DNA of 64,000 nucleotides. Origin: Bombus terrestris (Eukaryota; Arthropoda; Insecta; Hymenoptera; Apidae). This document shows positions 16,771 to 33,240 of this stretch, piece after piece. Each line of letters begins with the position of its first letter. The first letter of the stretch is position 1. The notes below the pieces were generated by a model that ran no database searches, had not been told where the DNA came from, and saw nothing but the letters and a program-made list of their open reading frames with translations. A program made the translations under genes and the position numbers. The DNA is taken from the NCBI RefSeq assembly GCF_910591885.1, contig NC_063274.1:18870164-18934163 (forward strand), given 5' to 3'.

Positions 16771-19700
16771 CGTATAACGTTATATACGATAACGATATAA
16801 CGTATAACGTTAAAAACTATATCGTTATAACGTATAACGTTATATACTATATCGATATAATGTATAACGTTATATACGATAACGATATAACGTATAACGT
16901 TATGTACTATAACGATATAACGTATAACGTTATATACGATAACGATATAACGTATAACGTTAAAAACTATATCGTTATAACGTATAACGTTATATACTAT
17001 ATGGATATAATGTATAACGTTATATACGATAACGATATAACGTATAACGTTATGTACTATAACGATATAACGTATAACGTTATATACTATAACGATATAA
17101 CGTAAAACGTTATATACGATATCGATATAACGTATAACGTTATATACGATAACGATATAACGTATAACGTTATGTACTATAACGATATACCGTATAATGT
17201 TATATACGATAACGATATAACGTATAACGTTATATACGATAGCGATATAACGCATAACGTTATATACTATATCGACATAACGTATAACGTTATATACTAT
17301 ATCGATATAACGGATAACGTTATATACGATAACGATATAACATATAACGTTATGTAGTATTACGATATAACGTATAACGTTATGTAGTATTACGATATAA
17401 CGTATAACGTTATGTAGTATTACGATATAACGTATAACGCTATATACGATAACGATATAACGTATAACGTTATAAACTGTATCGTTATAACGTATAACGT
17501 TATGTAGTATTACGATATAACGTATAACGTTATGTACTATTACGATATAACGTATAACGTTATATACTATAACGATATACCGTATAACGTTATATACGAT
17601 AACGATATAACGTATAACGTTATATACTATATCGATATAACGGATAACGTTATATACGATAGCGATATAACGTATAACGTTATATACGATAACGATATAA
17701 CGTATAACGTTATGTACTATAACGATATAACGTATAACGTTATATACTCTAACGATATAACGTAAAACGTTATATACGATATCGATATAACGTATAACGT
17801 TATATACGATAACGATATAACGTATAACGTTATGAACTATAACGATATAACGTAAAACGTTATATACGATAACGATATATCGTATAACATTATGTACTAT
17901 AACGATATAACGTAAAACGTTATATACGATAACGATATATCGTATAACATTATGTACTATAACGATATAACGTATAACGTTATATACTATAACGATATAA
18001 CGTATAACGTTATGTAGTATTACGATATAACGTATAACGTTATGTAGTATTACGATATAACGTATAACGTTATGTAGTATTACGACATAACGTATAACGT
18101 TATATACGATAACGATATAACGCATAACGTTATATACCATAACGATATAACGTAAAACGTTATATACTATAACGATATAACGTAAAACGTTATATACGAT
18201 AACGATATAACGTATAACGTTATATACGATAACGATATAACGTATAACGTTATAAACTATATCGTTATAACGTATAACGTTATATGCTATATCCATATAA
18301 CGTATAACGTTATATACTATATCGATATAACGTATAACGTTATATGCTATAACGCTATAACGTATAACGTTATATACTGTAACGATATAACGTATAACGT
18401 TATATACTATAACGATATAACGTATAACGTTATATACGATAACGATATAACGTATAACGTTATGTAGTATTACGATATAACGTATAACGTTATGTAGTAT
18501 TACGATATAACGTATAACGTTATGTAGTATTACGATATAACGTATAACGTTATATACGATAACGATATAACGCATAACCTTATATACCATAACGATATAA
18601 CGTAAAACGTTATATACTATAACGATATTACGTAAAACGTTATATACGATAACGATATAACGTATAACGTTATATACGATAACGATACAACGTATAACGT
18701 TATAAACTATATCGTTATAACGTATAACGTTATATGCTATATCGATATAACGTATAACGTTATATACTATATCGATATAACGTATAACGTTAGATGCTAT
18801 AACGATATAACGTATAACGTTATATACTGTAACGATATAACGTATAACGTTATATACTATAACGATATAACGTATAACGTTATATACGATAACGATATAA
18901 CGTATAACGTTATGTAGTATTACGATATAACGTATAACGTTATATGCTATATCCATATAACGTATAACGTTATATACTATAACGATATAACGTATAACGT
19001 TATGTACTATAACGATATAACGTATAACGTTGTATACGATAACGATATAGCGTATAACGTTATAAACTATATCGTTATAACGTATAACGTTATATACTAT
19101 ATCGATATAATGTATAACGTTATATACGATAACGATATAACGTATAACGTTATGTACTATAACGATATAACGTATAACGTTAAAAACTATATCGTTATAA
19201 CGTATAACGTTATATACTATATGGATATAATGTATAACGTTATATACTATAACGATATAACGTAAAACGTTATATACGATAACGATATAACGTATAACGT
19301 TATAAGCTATATCGTTATAACGTATAACGTGATATGCTATATCGATATAACGTATAACGTTATATACTATAACGATATAACGTCAAACGTTATATACGAT
19401 AACGATATAACGTATAACGTTATATACGATAACGATATAACGTATAACGTTATAAACTATATCGTTATAACGTATAACGTTATGTATTATTACGATATAA
19501 CGTATAACGTTATGTAGTATTACGATATAACGTATAACGTTATGTAGTATTACGATATAACGTATAACGTTATATACGATAACGATATAACGCATAACGT
19601 TATATACCATAACGATATAACGTAAAACGTTATATACTATAACGATATAACGTAAAACGTTATATACGATAACGATATAACGTATAACGTTATATACGAT

Positions 19701-20340
19701 AACGATATAACGTATAACGTTAAAAACTATATCGTTATAACGTATAACGTTATATGCTATATCCATATAACGTATAACGTTATATACTATATCGATATAA
19801 CGTATAACGTTATATGCTATAACGCTATAACGTATAACGTTATATACTGTAACGATATAACGTATAACGTTATATACTATAACGATATAACGTATAACGT
19901 TATATACGATAACGATATAACGTATAACGTTATGTAGTATTACGATATAACGTATAACGTTATGTAGTATTACGATATAACGTATAACGTTATGTAGTAT
20001 TACGATATAACGTATAACGTTATATACGATAACGATATAACGCATAACATTATATACCATAACGATATAACGTAAAACGTTATATACTATAACGATATAA
20101 CGTAAAACGTTATATACGATAACGATATAACGTATAACGTTATATACGATAACGATACAACGTATAACGTTATAAACTATATCGTTATAACGTATAACGT
20201 TATATGCTATATCCATATAACGTATAACGTTATATACTATATCGATATAACGTATAACGTTAGATGCTATAACGATATAACGTATAACGTTATATACTGT
20301 AACGATATAACGTATAACGTTATATACTATAACGATATAA
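16771..20340 (+). repeat. Higher-order block, 3,570 bp (119 monomers), tandem copy 1
   Basis: Monomer-by-monomer order matches the next block at a constant offset of 3,570 bp as far as 20130. Landmarks that pair are AACGCTATATACG (17438/21008), AAACTGTATCG (17473/21043), CATATAACG (17341/20911), CGCATAACCT (18571/22141) and TTAGATGCT (18791/22361). I saw only about five substitutions, for example ATCGACATAA at 17271-17280 and TACGACATAA near 18081, so identity is about 99.8% by eye. The block abuts its copy directly. Confidence 0.88.
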
Positions 20341-23300
20341 CGTATAACGTTATATACGATAACGATATAACGTATAACGTTAAAAACTATATCGTTATAA
20401 CGTATAACGTTATATACTATATCGATATAATGTATAACGTTATATACGATAACGATATAACGTATAACGTTATGTACTATAACGATATAACGTATAACGT
20501 TATATACGATAACGATATAACGTATAACGTTAAAAACTATATCGTTATAACGTATAACGTTATATACTATATGGATATAATGTATAACGTTATATACGAT
20601 AACGATATAACGTATAACGTTATGTACTATAACGATATAACGTATAACGTTATATACTATAACGATATAACGTAAAACGTTATATACGATATCGATATAA
20701 CGTATAACGTTATATACGATAACGATATAACGTATAACGTTATGTACTATAACGATATACCGTATAATGTTATATACGATAACGATATAACGTATAACGT
20801 TATATACGATAGCGATATAACGCATAACGTTATATACTATATCGATATAACGTATAACGTTATATACTATATCGATATAACGGATAACGTTATATACGAT
20901 AACGATATAACATATAACGTTATGTAGTATTACGATATAACGTATAACGTTATGTAGTATTACGATATAACGTATAACGTTATGTAGTATTACGATATAA
21001 CGTATAACGCTATATACGATAACGATATAACGTATAACGTTATAAACTGTATCGTTATAACGTATAACGTTATGTAGTATTACGATATAACGTATAACGT
21101 TATGTACTATTACGATATAACGTATAACGTTATATACTATAACGATATACCGTATAACGTTATATACGATAACGATATAACGTATAACGTTATATACTAT
21201 ATCGATATAACGGATAACGTTATATACGATAGCGATATAACGTATAACGTTATATACGATAACGATATAACGTATAACGTTATGTACTATAACGATATAA
21301 CGTATAACGTTATATACTCTAACGATATAACGTAAAACGTTATATACGATATCGATATAACGTATAACGTTATATACGATAACGATATAACGTATAACGT
21401 TATGAACTATAACGATATAACGTAAAACGTTATATACGATAACGATATATCGTATAACATTATGTACTATAACGATATAACGTAAAACGTTATATACGAT
21501 AACGATATATCGTATAACATTATGTACTATAACGATATAACGTATAACGTTATATACTATAACGATATAACGTATAACGTTATGTAGTATTACGATATAA
21601 CGTATAACGTTATGTAGTATTACGATATAACGTATAACGTTATGTAGTATTACGATATAACGTATAACGTTATATACGATAACGATATAACGCATAACGT
21701 TATATACCATAACGATATAACGTAAAACGTTATATACTATAACGATATAACGTAAAACGTTATATACGATAACGATATAACGTATAACGTTATATACGAT
21801 AACGATATAACGTATAACGTTATAAACTATATCGTTATAACGTATAACGTTATATGCTATATCCATATAACGTATAACGTTATATACTATATCGATATAA
21901 CGTATAACGTTATATGCTATAACGCTATAACGTATAACGTTATATACTGTAACGATATAACGTATAACGTTATATACTATAACGATATAACGTATAACGT
22001 TATATACGATAACGATATAACGTATAACGTTATGTAGTATTACGATATAACGTATAACGTTATGTAGTATTACGATATAACGTATAACGTTATGTAGTAT
22101 TACGATATAACGTATAACGTTATATACGATAACGATATAACGCATAACCTTATATACCATAACGATATAACGTAAAACGTTATATACTATAACGATATTA
22201 CGTAAAACGTTATATACGATAACGATATAACGTATAACGTTATATACGATAACGATACAACGTATAACGTTATAAACTATATCGTTATAACGTATAACGT
22301 TATATGCTATATCCATATAACGTATAACGTTATATACTATATCGATATAACGTATAACGTTAGATGCTATAACGATATAACGTATAACGTTATATACTGT
22401 AACGATATAACGTATAACGTTATATACTATAACGATATAACGTATAACGTTATATACGATAACGATATAATGTATAACGTTATGTAGTATTACGATATAA
22501 CGTATAACGTTATATGCTATATCCATATAACGTATAACGTTATATACTATAACGATATAACGTATAACGTTATGTACTATAACGATATAACGTATAACGT
22601 TGTATACGATAACGATATAGCGTATAACGTTATAAACTATATCGTTATAACGTATAACGTTATATACTATATCGATATAATGTATAACGTTATATACGAT
22701 AACGATATAACGTATAACGTTATGTACTATAACGATATAACGTATAACGTTAAAAACTATATCGTTATAACGTATAACGTTATATACTATATGGATATAA
22801 TGTATAACGTTATATACTATAACGATATAACGTAAAACGTTATATACGATAACGATATAACGTATAACGTTATAAGCTATATCGTTATAACGTATAACGT
22901 GATATGCTATATCGATATAACGTATAACGTTATATACTATAACGATATAACGTCAAACGTTATATACGATAACGATATAACGTATAACGTTATATACGAT
23001 AACGATATAACGTATAACGTTATAAACTATATCGTTATAACGTATAACGTTATGTATTATTACGATATAACGTATAACGTTATGTAGTATTACGATATAA
23101 CGTATAACGTTATGTAGTATTACGATATAACGTATAACGTTATATACGATAACGATATAACGCATAACGTTATATACCATAACGATATAACGTAAAACGT
23201 TATATACTATAACGATATAACGTAAAACGTTATATACGATAACGATATAACGTATAACGTTATATACGATAACGATATAACGTATAACGTTATAAACTAT

Positions 23301-23700
23301 ATCGTTATAACGTATAACGTTATATGCTATATCCATATAACGTATAACGTTATATACTATATCGATATAACGTATAACGTTATATGCTATAACGCTATAA
23401 CGTATAACGTTATATACTGTAACGATATAACGTATAACGTTATATACTATAACGATATAACGTATAACGTTATATACGATAACGATATAACGTATAACGT
23501 TATGTAGTATTACGATATAACGTATAACGTTATGTAGTATTACGATATAACGTATAACGTTATGTAGTATTACGATATAACGTATAACGTTATATACGAT
23601 AACGATATAACGCATAACATTATATACCATAACGATATAACGTAAAACGTTATATACTATAACGATATAACGTAAAACGTTATATACGATAACGATATAA
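20341..23700 (+). repeat. Higher-order block, tandem copy 2 (3,360 bp matched)
   Basis: It repeats 16771-20130 with no monomer gain or loss. Private changes include ATGTATAACG near 22471 and, relative to copy 1, an E in place of a G tail at 23281-23310. The match ends at about 23700, where copy 1 continues with GATACAACG monomers and this copy passes into the 11.3-kb-like cassette. Confidence 0.88.
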
Positions 23701-24240
23701 CGTATAACGTTATATACTATAACGATATAACGTATAACGTTATATACGATAACGATATAACGTATAACGTTATGTAGTATTACGATATAACGTATAACGT
23801 TATATGCTATATCCATATAACGTATAACGTTATATACTATAACGATATAACGTATAACGTTATGTACTATAACGATATAACGTATAACGTTGTATACGAT
23901 AACGATATAACGTATAACGTTATAAACTATATCGTTATAACGTATAACGTTATATACGATAACGATATAACGTATAACGTTAAAAACTATATCGTTATAA
24001 CGTATAACGTTATATACTATATGGATATAATGTATAACGTTATATACTATAACGATATAACGTAAAACGTTATATACGATAACGATATAACGTATAACGT
24101 TATAAGCTATATCGTTATAACGTATAACGTGATATGCTATATCGATATAACGTATAACGTTATATACTATAACGATATAACGTCAAACGTTATACACGAT
24201 AACGATATAACGTATAACGTTATATACGATAACGATATAA

Positions 24241-24540
24241 CGTATAACGTTATAAACTATATCGTTATAACGTATAACGTTATATGCTATATCCATATAA
24301 CGTATAACGTTATATACTATATCGATATAACGTATAATGTTATATGCTATAACGATATATCGTATAACGTTATATACGATAACGATATAACGTATAACGT
24401 TATAAACTATATCGTTATAACGTATAACGTTATATGCTATATCCATATAACGTATAACGTTATATACTATATCGATATAACGTATAACGTTATATGCTAT
24501 AACGATATAACGTATAACGTTATATACGATAACGATATAA
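24241..24540 (+). repeat. 150-bp (5-monomer) tandem duplication
   Basis: The order E, J with CCATATAAC, C with TCG, J, A occurs at 24241-24390 and again at 24391-24540. The first copy has private changes (ACGTATAATG at 24331 and GATATATCG at 24354). The paralogous cassette near 11.85 kb has a single copy, so the duplication followed the larger one. Confidence 0.88.
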
Positions 24541-24900
24541 CGTATAACGTTAAAAACTATATCGTTATAACGTATAACGTTATATACTATATGGATATAA
24601 TGTATAACGTTATATACTATAACGATATAACGTAAAACGTTATATACGATAACGATATAACGTATAACGTTATAAGCTATATCGTTATAACGTATAACGT
24701 GATATGCTTTAACGATATAACGTATAACGTTATATACGATAACGATATAACGTATAACGTTAAAAACTATATCGTTATAACGTATAACGTTATATACTAT
24801 ATCGATATAATGTATAACGTTATATACGATAACGATATAACGTATAACGTTATGTAGTATTACGATATAACGTATAACGTTATGTAGTATTACGATATAA

Positions 24901-25710
24901 CGTATAACGTTATATACGATAACGATATAACGTATAACGTTAAAAACTATATCGTTATAACGTATAACGTTATATACTATATGGATATAATGTATAACGT
25001 TATATACGATAACGATATAACGTATAACGTTATATACGATAACGATATAACGTATAACGTTATATACGATAACGATATAACGTATAACGTTATGTACTAT
25101 ATCGTTATAACGTATAACGTTATGTAGTATTACGATATAACGTATAACGTTATATACTATAACGATATAACGTAAAACGTTATATACTATATCGATATAA
25201 CGTAAAACGTTATATACTATATCGATATAACGTATAACGTTATATACTATAACGATATAACGTATAACGTTATGTAGTATTACGATATAACGTATAACGT
25301 TATGTAGTATTACGATATAACGTATAACGTTATATACGATAACGATATAACGTATAACGTTAAAAACTATATCGTTATAACGTATAACGTTATATACTAT
25401 ATGGATATAATGTATAACGTTATATACGATAACGATATAACGTATAACGTTATATACGATAACGATATAACGTATAACGTTATATACGATAACGATATAA
25501 CGTATAACGTTATGTACTATATCGTTATAACGTATAACGTTATGTAGTATTACGATATAACGTATAACGTTATATACTATAACGATATAACGTAAAACGT
25601 TATATACTATATCGATATAACGTATAACGTTATATACTATAACGATATAACGTATAACGTTATGTAGTATTACGATATAACGTATAACGTTATGTAGTAT
25701 TACGATATAA
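24901..25710 (+). repeat. Tandem pair of 14- and 13-monomer units
   Basis: 24901-25320 and 25321-25710 share the order A, G, ACTATATGG, ATGTATAACG-A, A, A, B with TCGTTATAAC, D, C, GTAAAACG-C and so on to D, D. Copy 1 has one extra GTAAAACG monomer at 25201-25230. B followed by TCGTTATAAC (25081, 25501) is peculiar to this pair. Confidence 0.87.
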
Positions 25711-27840
25711 CGTATAACGTTATATACGATAACGATATAACGTAAAACGTTATATACGATAACGATATAACGTATAACGTTATATACGATAACGATATAA
25801 CGTATAACGTTATAAACTATATCGTTATAACGTATAACGTTATATGCTATATCCATATAACGTATAACGTTATATACGATAACGATATAACGTATAACGT
25901 TATATACGATAGCGATATAACGTATAACGTTATATACGATAACGATATAACGTATAACGTCATGTACTATAACGATATAAAGTATAACGTTGTATACGAT
26001 AACGATATAACGTATAACGTTATAAACTATATCGTTATAACGGATAACGTTATATACTATATCGATATAATGTATAACGTTATATACGATAACGATATAA
26101 CGTATAACGTTATGTACTATAACGATATAACGTATAACGTTATATACGATAACGATATAACGTATAACGTTAAAAACTATATCGTTATAACGTATAACGT
26201 TATATACTATATCGATATAATGTATAACGTTATATACTATAACGATATAACGTAAAACGTTATATACGATAACGATATAACGTATAACGTAATAAGCTAT
26301 ATCGTTATAACGTATAACGTGATATGCTATATCGATATAACGTATAACGTTAAATACTATAACGATATAACGTCAAACGTTATATACGATAACGTTATAA
26401 CGTATAACGTTATATACTATATCGATATAATGTATAACGTTATATACGATAACGATATAACGTATAACGTTATAAAATATATCGTTATAACGTATAACGT
26501 TATATACTATAACGATATAACGTATAACGTTATATACGATAACGATATAACGTATAACGTTATGTAGTATTACGATATAACGTATAACGTTATGTAGTAT
26601 TACGATATAACGTATAACGTTATGTAGTATTACGATATGACGTATAACGTTATGTAGTATTACGATATAACGTATAACGTTATGCAGTATTACGATATAA
26701 CGTATAACGTTATGTAGTATTACGATATAACGTATAACGTTATATGCTATATCCATATAACGTATAACGTTATATACTATAACGATATAACGTAAAACGT
26801 TATATACGATAACGATATAACGTATAACGTTATGTACTATAACGATATAACGTAAAACGTTATATACGATAACGATATAACGTATAACGTTATGTACTAT
26901 AACGATATAACGTATAACGTTATATACGATAACGATATAACGGATAACGTTATATACGATAGCGATATAACGTATAACGTTATATACGATAACGATATAA
27001 CGTATAACGTTATGTACTATAACGATATAACGTATAACGTTATATACTATAACGATATAACGTATAACGTTATAAACTATATCGTTATAACGTATAACGT
27101 TATGTAGTATTACGATATAACGTATAACGTTATGTAGTATTACGACATAACGTATAACGTCATGTAGTATTACGATATAACGTATAACGTTATATACTAT
27201 AACGATATACCGTATAATGTTATATACGATAACGATATAACGTATAACGTTATATACGATACCGATATAACGCATAACGTTATATACTATATCGATATAA
27301 CGTATAACGTTATATACTATATCGATATAACGGATAACGTTATATACGATAACGATATAACATATAACGTTATGTAGTATTACGATATAACGTATAACGT
27401 TATGTAGTATTACGATATAACGTATAACGTTATGTAGTATTACGATATAACTTATAACGTTATATACTGTAACGATATAACGTATAACGTTATATACTAT
27501 AACGATATAACGTATAACGTTATATACGATAACGATGTAACGTATAACGTTATGTAGTATTACGATATAACGTATAACGTTATGTAGTATTACGATAAAA
27601 CGTATAACGTTATGTAGTATTGCGATATAACGTATAACGTTAGATGCTATAACGATATAACGTATAACGTTATATACTGTAACGATATAACGTATAACGT
27701 TATATACTATAACGATATAACGTATAACGTTATATACGATAACGATATAACGTATAACGTTATGTAGTATTACGATATAACGTATAACGTTATATGCTAT
27801 ATCCATATAACGTATAACGTTATATACTATAACGATATAA

Positions 27841-28830
27841 CGTATAACGTTATATACGATAACGATATAACGTATAACGTTATAACCTATATCGTTATAA
27901 CGTATAACGTTATGTAGTATTACGATATAACGTATAACGTTATGTAGTATTACGATATTACGTATAACGTTATGTAGTATTACGATATAACGTATAACGT
28001 TATATACTATATCGATATAACGTATAACGTTATATGCTATAACGCTATAACGTATAACGTTATGTAGTATTACGATATAACGTATATCGTTATGTAGTAT
28101 TACGATATAACGTATATCGTTATGTAGTATTACGATATAACGTATAACGTTATGTAGTATTACGATATAACGTATAACGTTATATGCTATATCCATATAA
28201 CGTATAACGTTATGTACTATAACGATATAACGTATAACGTTAAAAACTATATCGTTATAACGTATAACGTTATATACTATATGGATATAATGTATAACGT
28301 TATATACTATAACGATATAACGTAAAACGTTATATACGATAACGATATAACGTATAACGTTATAAGCTATATCGTTATAACGTATAACGTGATATGCTAT
28401 ATCGATATAACGTATAACGTTATATACTATAACGATATAACGTCAAACGTTATATACGATAACGATATAACGTATAACGTTATATACGATAACGATATAA
28501 CGTATAACGTTATAACCTATATCGTTATAACGTATAACGTTATGTAGTATTACGATATAACGTATAACGTTATGTAGTATTACGATATTACGTATAACGT
28601 TATGTAGTATTACGATATAACGTATAACGTTATATACTATATCGATATAACGTATAACGTTATATGCTATAACGCTATAACGTATAACGTTATGTAGTAT
28701 TACGATATAACGTATATCGTTATGTAGTATTACGATATAACGTATATCGTTATGTAGTATTACGATATAACGTATAACGTTATGTAGTATTACGATATAA
28801 CGTATAACGTTATATGCTATATCCATATAA
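27841..28830 (+). repeat. 360-bp segment repeated at a 630-bp offset
   Basis: 27841-28200 and 28471-28830 match. Both carry ATAACCTATATCG (27881, 28511), GATATTACG, GCTATAACGCTATAACG and two ACGTATATCG monomers with disrupted core palindromes. The 270 bp between them hold G, ACTATATGG, AAGCTATATCG, GTGATATGC and GTCAAACG markers. Confidence 0.88.
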
Positions 28831-29460
28831 CGTATAACGTTATATACTATAACGATATAACGTAAAACGTTATATACTATATCGATATAACGTAAAACGT
28901 TATATACGATAACGATATAACGTATAACGTTATGTACTATAAAGATATAACGTATAACGTTATATACGATAACGATATAACGTATAACGTTATGTACTAT
29001 AACGATATAACGTATAACGTTATATACGATAACGATATAACGTATAACGTTATAAACTATATCGTTATAACGTATAACGTTATATACTATATGGATATAA
29101 TGTATAACGTTATATACGATAACGATATAACGTATAACGTTATATACGATAACGATATAACGTATAACGTTATATACGATAACGATATAACGTATAACGT
29201 TATATACGATAACGATATAACGTATAACGTTATGTACTATAAAGATATAACGTATAACGTTATATACGATAACGATATAACGTATAACGTTATGTACTAT
29301 AACGATATAACGTATAACGTTATATACGATAGCGATATAACGTATAACGTTATATACGATAACGATATAACGTATAACGTTATGTACTATAACGATATAA
29401 CGTATAACGTTATATACTCTAACGATATAACGTAAAACGTTATATACGATATCGATATAA

Positions 29461-30780
29461 CGTATAACGTTATATACGATAACGATATATCGTAAAACGT
29501 TATATACTATAACGATATAACGTAAAACGTTATATACTATATCGATATAACGTATAACGTTATAAACTATATCGTTATAACGTATAACGTTATATACTAT
29601 AACGATATAACGTATAACGTTATGTAGTATTACGATATAACGTATAACGTTATGTAGTATTACGATATAACGTATAACGTTATGTATTATTACGATATAA
29701 CGTATAACGTTATATACGATAACGATATAACGTATAACGTTATATACGATAGCGATATAACGTATAACGTTATATACGATAACGATATAACGTTTAACGT
29801 TATGTTCTATAACGATATAACGTATAACGTTATATACGATAACGATGTAACGTATAACGTTATATACGATAACGATATAACGTATAACGTTATGTACTAC
29901 AACGATATAACGTATAACGTTATATACGAAAACGATATAACGTATAACGTTATAAACTATATCGTTATAACGTATAACGTTATGTAGTATTACGATATAA
30001 CGTATAACGTTATATACTATAACGATATACCGTATAACGTTATATACTATAACGATATACCGTATAACGTTATATACGATAACGATATAACGTAAAACGT
30101 TATATACTATAACGATATAACGTAAAACGTTATATACTATATCGATATAACGTATAACGTTATAAACTATATCGTTATAACGTATAACGTTATATACTAT
30201 AACGATATAACGTATAACGTTATGTAGTATTACGATATAACGTATAACGTTATGTAGTATTACGATATAACGTATAACGTTATGTATTATTACGATATAA
30301 CGTATAACGTTATATACGATAACGATATAACGTATAACGTTATATACGATAACGATATAACGTATAACGTTATGTACTACAACGATATAACGTATAACGT
30401 TATATACGATAACGATATAACGTATAACGTTATATACGATAACGATATAACGTATAACGTTATATACGATAGCGATATAACGTATAACGTTATATACGAT
30501 AACGATATAACGTTTAACGTTATGTTCTATAACGATATAACGTATAACGTTATATACGATAACGATGTAACGTATAACGTTATATACGATAACGATATAA
30601 CGTATAACGTTATGTACTATAACGATATAACGTATAACGTTATATACGATAACGATATAACGTATAACGTTATAAACTATATCGTTATAACGTATAACGT
30701 TATGTAGTATTACGATATAACGTATAACGTTATATACTATAACGATATACCGTATAACGTTATATACGATAACGATATAA
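29461..30780 (+). repeat. 600/720-bp tandem pair (domain 3)
   Basis: 29461-30060 and 30061-30780 share the order GTAAAACG, GTAAAACG-C, E, C, D, D, ATGTATTATT and then, after four extra monomers in copy 2, TAGCG, GTTTAACG with ATGTTCTATA, and GATGTAACG. Copy 1 has CGAAAACG near 29931 as a private change. A third copy is at 36031-36630. Confidence 0.87.
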
Positions 30781-30840
30781 CGTATAACGTTATATACGAT
30801 AACGATATAACGTATAACGTTAAAAACTATATCGTTATAA

Positions 30841-32520
30841 CGTATAACGTTATGTACTATAACGATATAACGTATAACGTTGTATACGATAACGATATAA
30901 CGTATAACGTTATAAACTATATCGTTATAACGTATAACGTTATATACGATAACGATATAACGTATAACGTTAAAAACTATATCGTTATAACGTATAACGT
31001 TATATACTATATGGATATAATGTATAACGTTATATACTATAACGATATAACGTAAAACGTTATATACGATAACGATATAACGTATAACGTTATATACGAT
31101 AACGATATAACGTATAACGTTAAAAACTATATCGTTATAACGTATAACGTTATATACTATATGGATATAATGTATAACGTTATATACTATAACGATATAA
31201 CGTAAAACGTTATATACGATAACGATATAACGTATAACGTTATAAGCTATATCGTTATAACGTATAACGTGATATGCTATAACGATATAACGTATAACGT
31301 TATATACGATAACGATATAACGTATAACGTTAAAAACTATATCGTTATAACGTATAACGTTATATACTATATCGATATAATGTATAACGTTATATACGAT
31401 AACGATATAACGTATAACGTTATGTACTATAACGATATAACGTATAACGTTATATACGATAACGATATAACGTATAACGTTAAAAACTATATCGTTATAA
31501 CGTATAACGTTATATACTATATGGATATAATGTATAACGTTATATACGATAACGATATAACGTATAACGTTATATACGATAACGATATAACGTATAACGT
31601 TATATACGATAACGATATAACGTATAACGTTATGAACTATAAAGATATAACGTATAACGTTATATACGATAACGATATAACGTATAACGTTATGTACTAT
31701 AACGATATAACGTATAACGTTATATACGATAACGATATAACGTATAACGTTATATACTATATCGATTTAACGTAAAACGTTATATACTATATCGATGTAA
31801 CGTAAAACGTTATATACTATATCGATATAACGTATAACGTTAAAAACTATATCGTTATAACGTATAACGTTATATACTATATGGATATAATGTATAACGT
31901 TATATACGATAACGATATAACGTATAACGTTATATGCTATAACGATATAACGTATAACGTTATATACGATAACGATATAGCGTATAACGTTAAAAACTAT
32001 ATCGTTATAACGTATAACGTTATATACTATATGGATATAATGTATAACGTTATATACTATAACGATATAACGTAAAACGTTATATACGATAACGATATAA
32101 CGTATAACGTTATAAGCTATATCGTTATAACGTATAACGTGATATGCTATAACGATATAACGTATAACGTTATATACGATAACGATATAACGTATAACGT
32201 TAAAAACTATATCGTTATAACGTATAACGTTATGAACTATAAAGATATAACGTATAACGTTATATACGATAACGATATAACGTATAACGTTATGTACTAT
32301 AACGATATAACGTATAACGTTATATACGATAACGATATAACGTATAACGTTATAAACTATATCGTTATAACGTATAACGTTATGTAGTATTACGATATAA
32401 CGTATAGCGTTATATACTATAACGATATACCGTATAACGTTATATACGATAACGATATAACGTATAACGTTATGTACTATAACGATATAACGTATAACGT
32501 TATATACTCTAACGATATAA
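30841..32520 (+). repeat. ~2.6-kb-offset segment duplication, copy 1
   Basis: It is collinear with 33391-35220 at offsets of 2,550, then 2,610 and 2,700 bp, so copy 2 is longer by 2 and then 3 monomers. Shared markers are the doublet at 30931, GTGATATGC (31271/33821), ATGAACTATAAAG (31631/34241), CGATTTAACG (31764/34374) and GATGTAACG (31794/34404). Confidence 0.85.
30931..31230 (+). repeat. 150-bp (5-monomer) tandem duplication
   Basis: The order A, G, ACTATATGG, ATGTATAACG with C tail, GTAAAACG with A tail is read at 30931-31080 and 31081-31230. The same doublet is at 33481-33630 and 33631-33780, carried there by the ~2.6-kb duplication. Confidence 0.9.
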
Positions 32521-33030
32521 CGTATAACGTTATAAACTATATCGTTATAACGTATAACGTTATATACTATAACGATATAACGTATAACGTTTTGTAGTAT
32601 TACGATATAACGTATAACGTTATGAACTATAAAGATATAACGTATAACGTTATATACGATAACGATATAACGTATAACGTTATGTACTATAACGATATAA
32701 CGTATAACGTTATGTACTATAACGATATAACGTATAACGTTATATACGATAACGATATAACGTATAACGTTATAAACTATATCGTTATAACGTATAACGT
32801 TATGTAGTATTACGATATAACGTATAACGTTATATACTATAACGATATACCGTATAACGTTATATACGATAACGATATAACGTATAACGTTATGTACTAT
32901 AACGATATAACGTATAACGTTATATACTCTAACGATATAACGTATAACGTTATAAACTATATCGTTATAACGTATAACGTTATATACTATAACGATATAA
33001 CGTATAACGTTATGTAGTATTACGATATAA
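32221..33030 (+). repeat. Tandem pair of 13- and 14-monomer units
   Basis: 32221-32610 and 32611-33030 both begin with ATGAACTATAAAG and continue A, B, A, E, D, C with GATATACCG, A, B, ATATACTCTA, E, C, D. The second copy has one extra B monomer at about 32701. The first ends in TTTTGTAGTATT (near 32590), a private change. Confidence 0.87.
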
Positions 33031-33240
33031 CGTATAACGTTATGTAGTATTACGATATAACGTATAACGTTATGTATTATTACGATATAACGTATAACGT
33101 TATATGCTATAACGATATAACGTATAACGTTATATACGATAACGATATAACGTATAACGTTATGTAGTATTACGATATAACGTATAACGTTATATGCTAT
33201 ATCCATATAACGTATAACGTTATATACTATAACGATATAA

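Larger units (their letters stand above)
23731..26760 (+). repeat. Linking cassette, copy 2, expanded
   Basis: This copy of 11341-13800 has gained a 150-bp tandem duplication (24241-24540) and a net 14 monomers in the region of a 420/390-bp tandem pair (24901-25710). The right part, including the D run with ATGCAGTATT, is otherwise collinear with copy 1. Confidence 0.85.
8092..28920 (+). repeat. Array domain 2: built from ~3.57-kb higher-order blocks; no gene
   Basis: The 30-bp register is unbroken throughout. Three related blocks lie at about 8161-11310, 16771-20340 and 20341-23700. Between them are cassettes also found elsewhere (11.4-13.9 kb repeats at 23.8-26.9 kb). Diagnostic variants are the G tail followed by TCGTTATAAC, ACTATATGG followed by ATGTATAACG, CGCATAACG followed by ATACCATAACG, and the GTCAAACG monomer. 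The GTCAAACG monomer recurs, for example at about 10411, 13411, 16381, 19381, 22951, 24181, 26371 and 28441. Its TGA terminates the otherwise open minus-strand frame. Confidence 0.85.

Noticed and set aside
20341..23700. Assembly duplication as the explanation for near-identical blocks
   Set aside because: Not excluded, but copies carry private substitutions and whole-monomer differences, and similar blocks recur at several offsets, which fits real unequal crossover better. Only spanning long reads can settle it.
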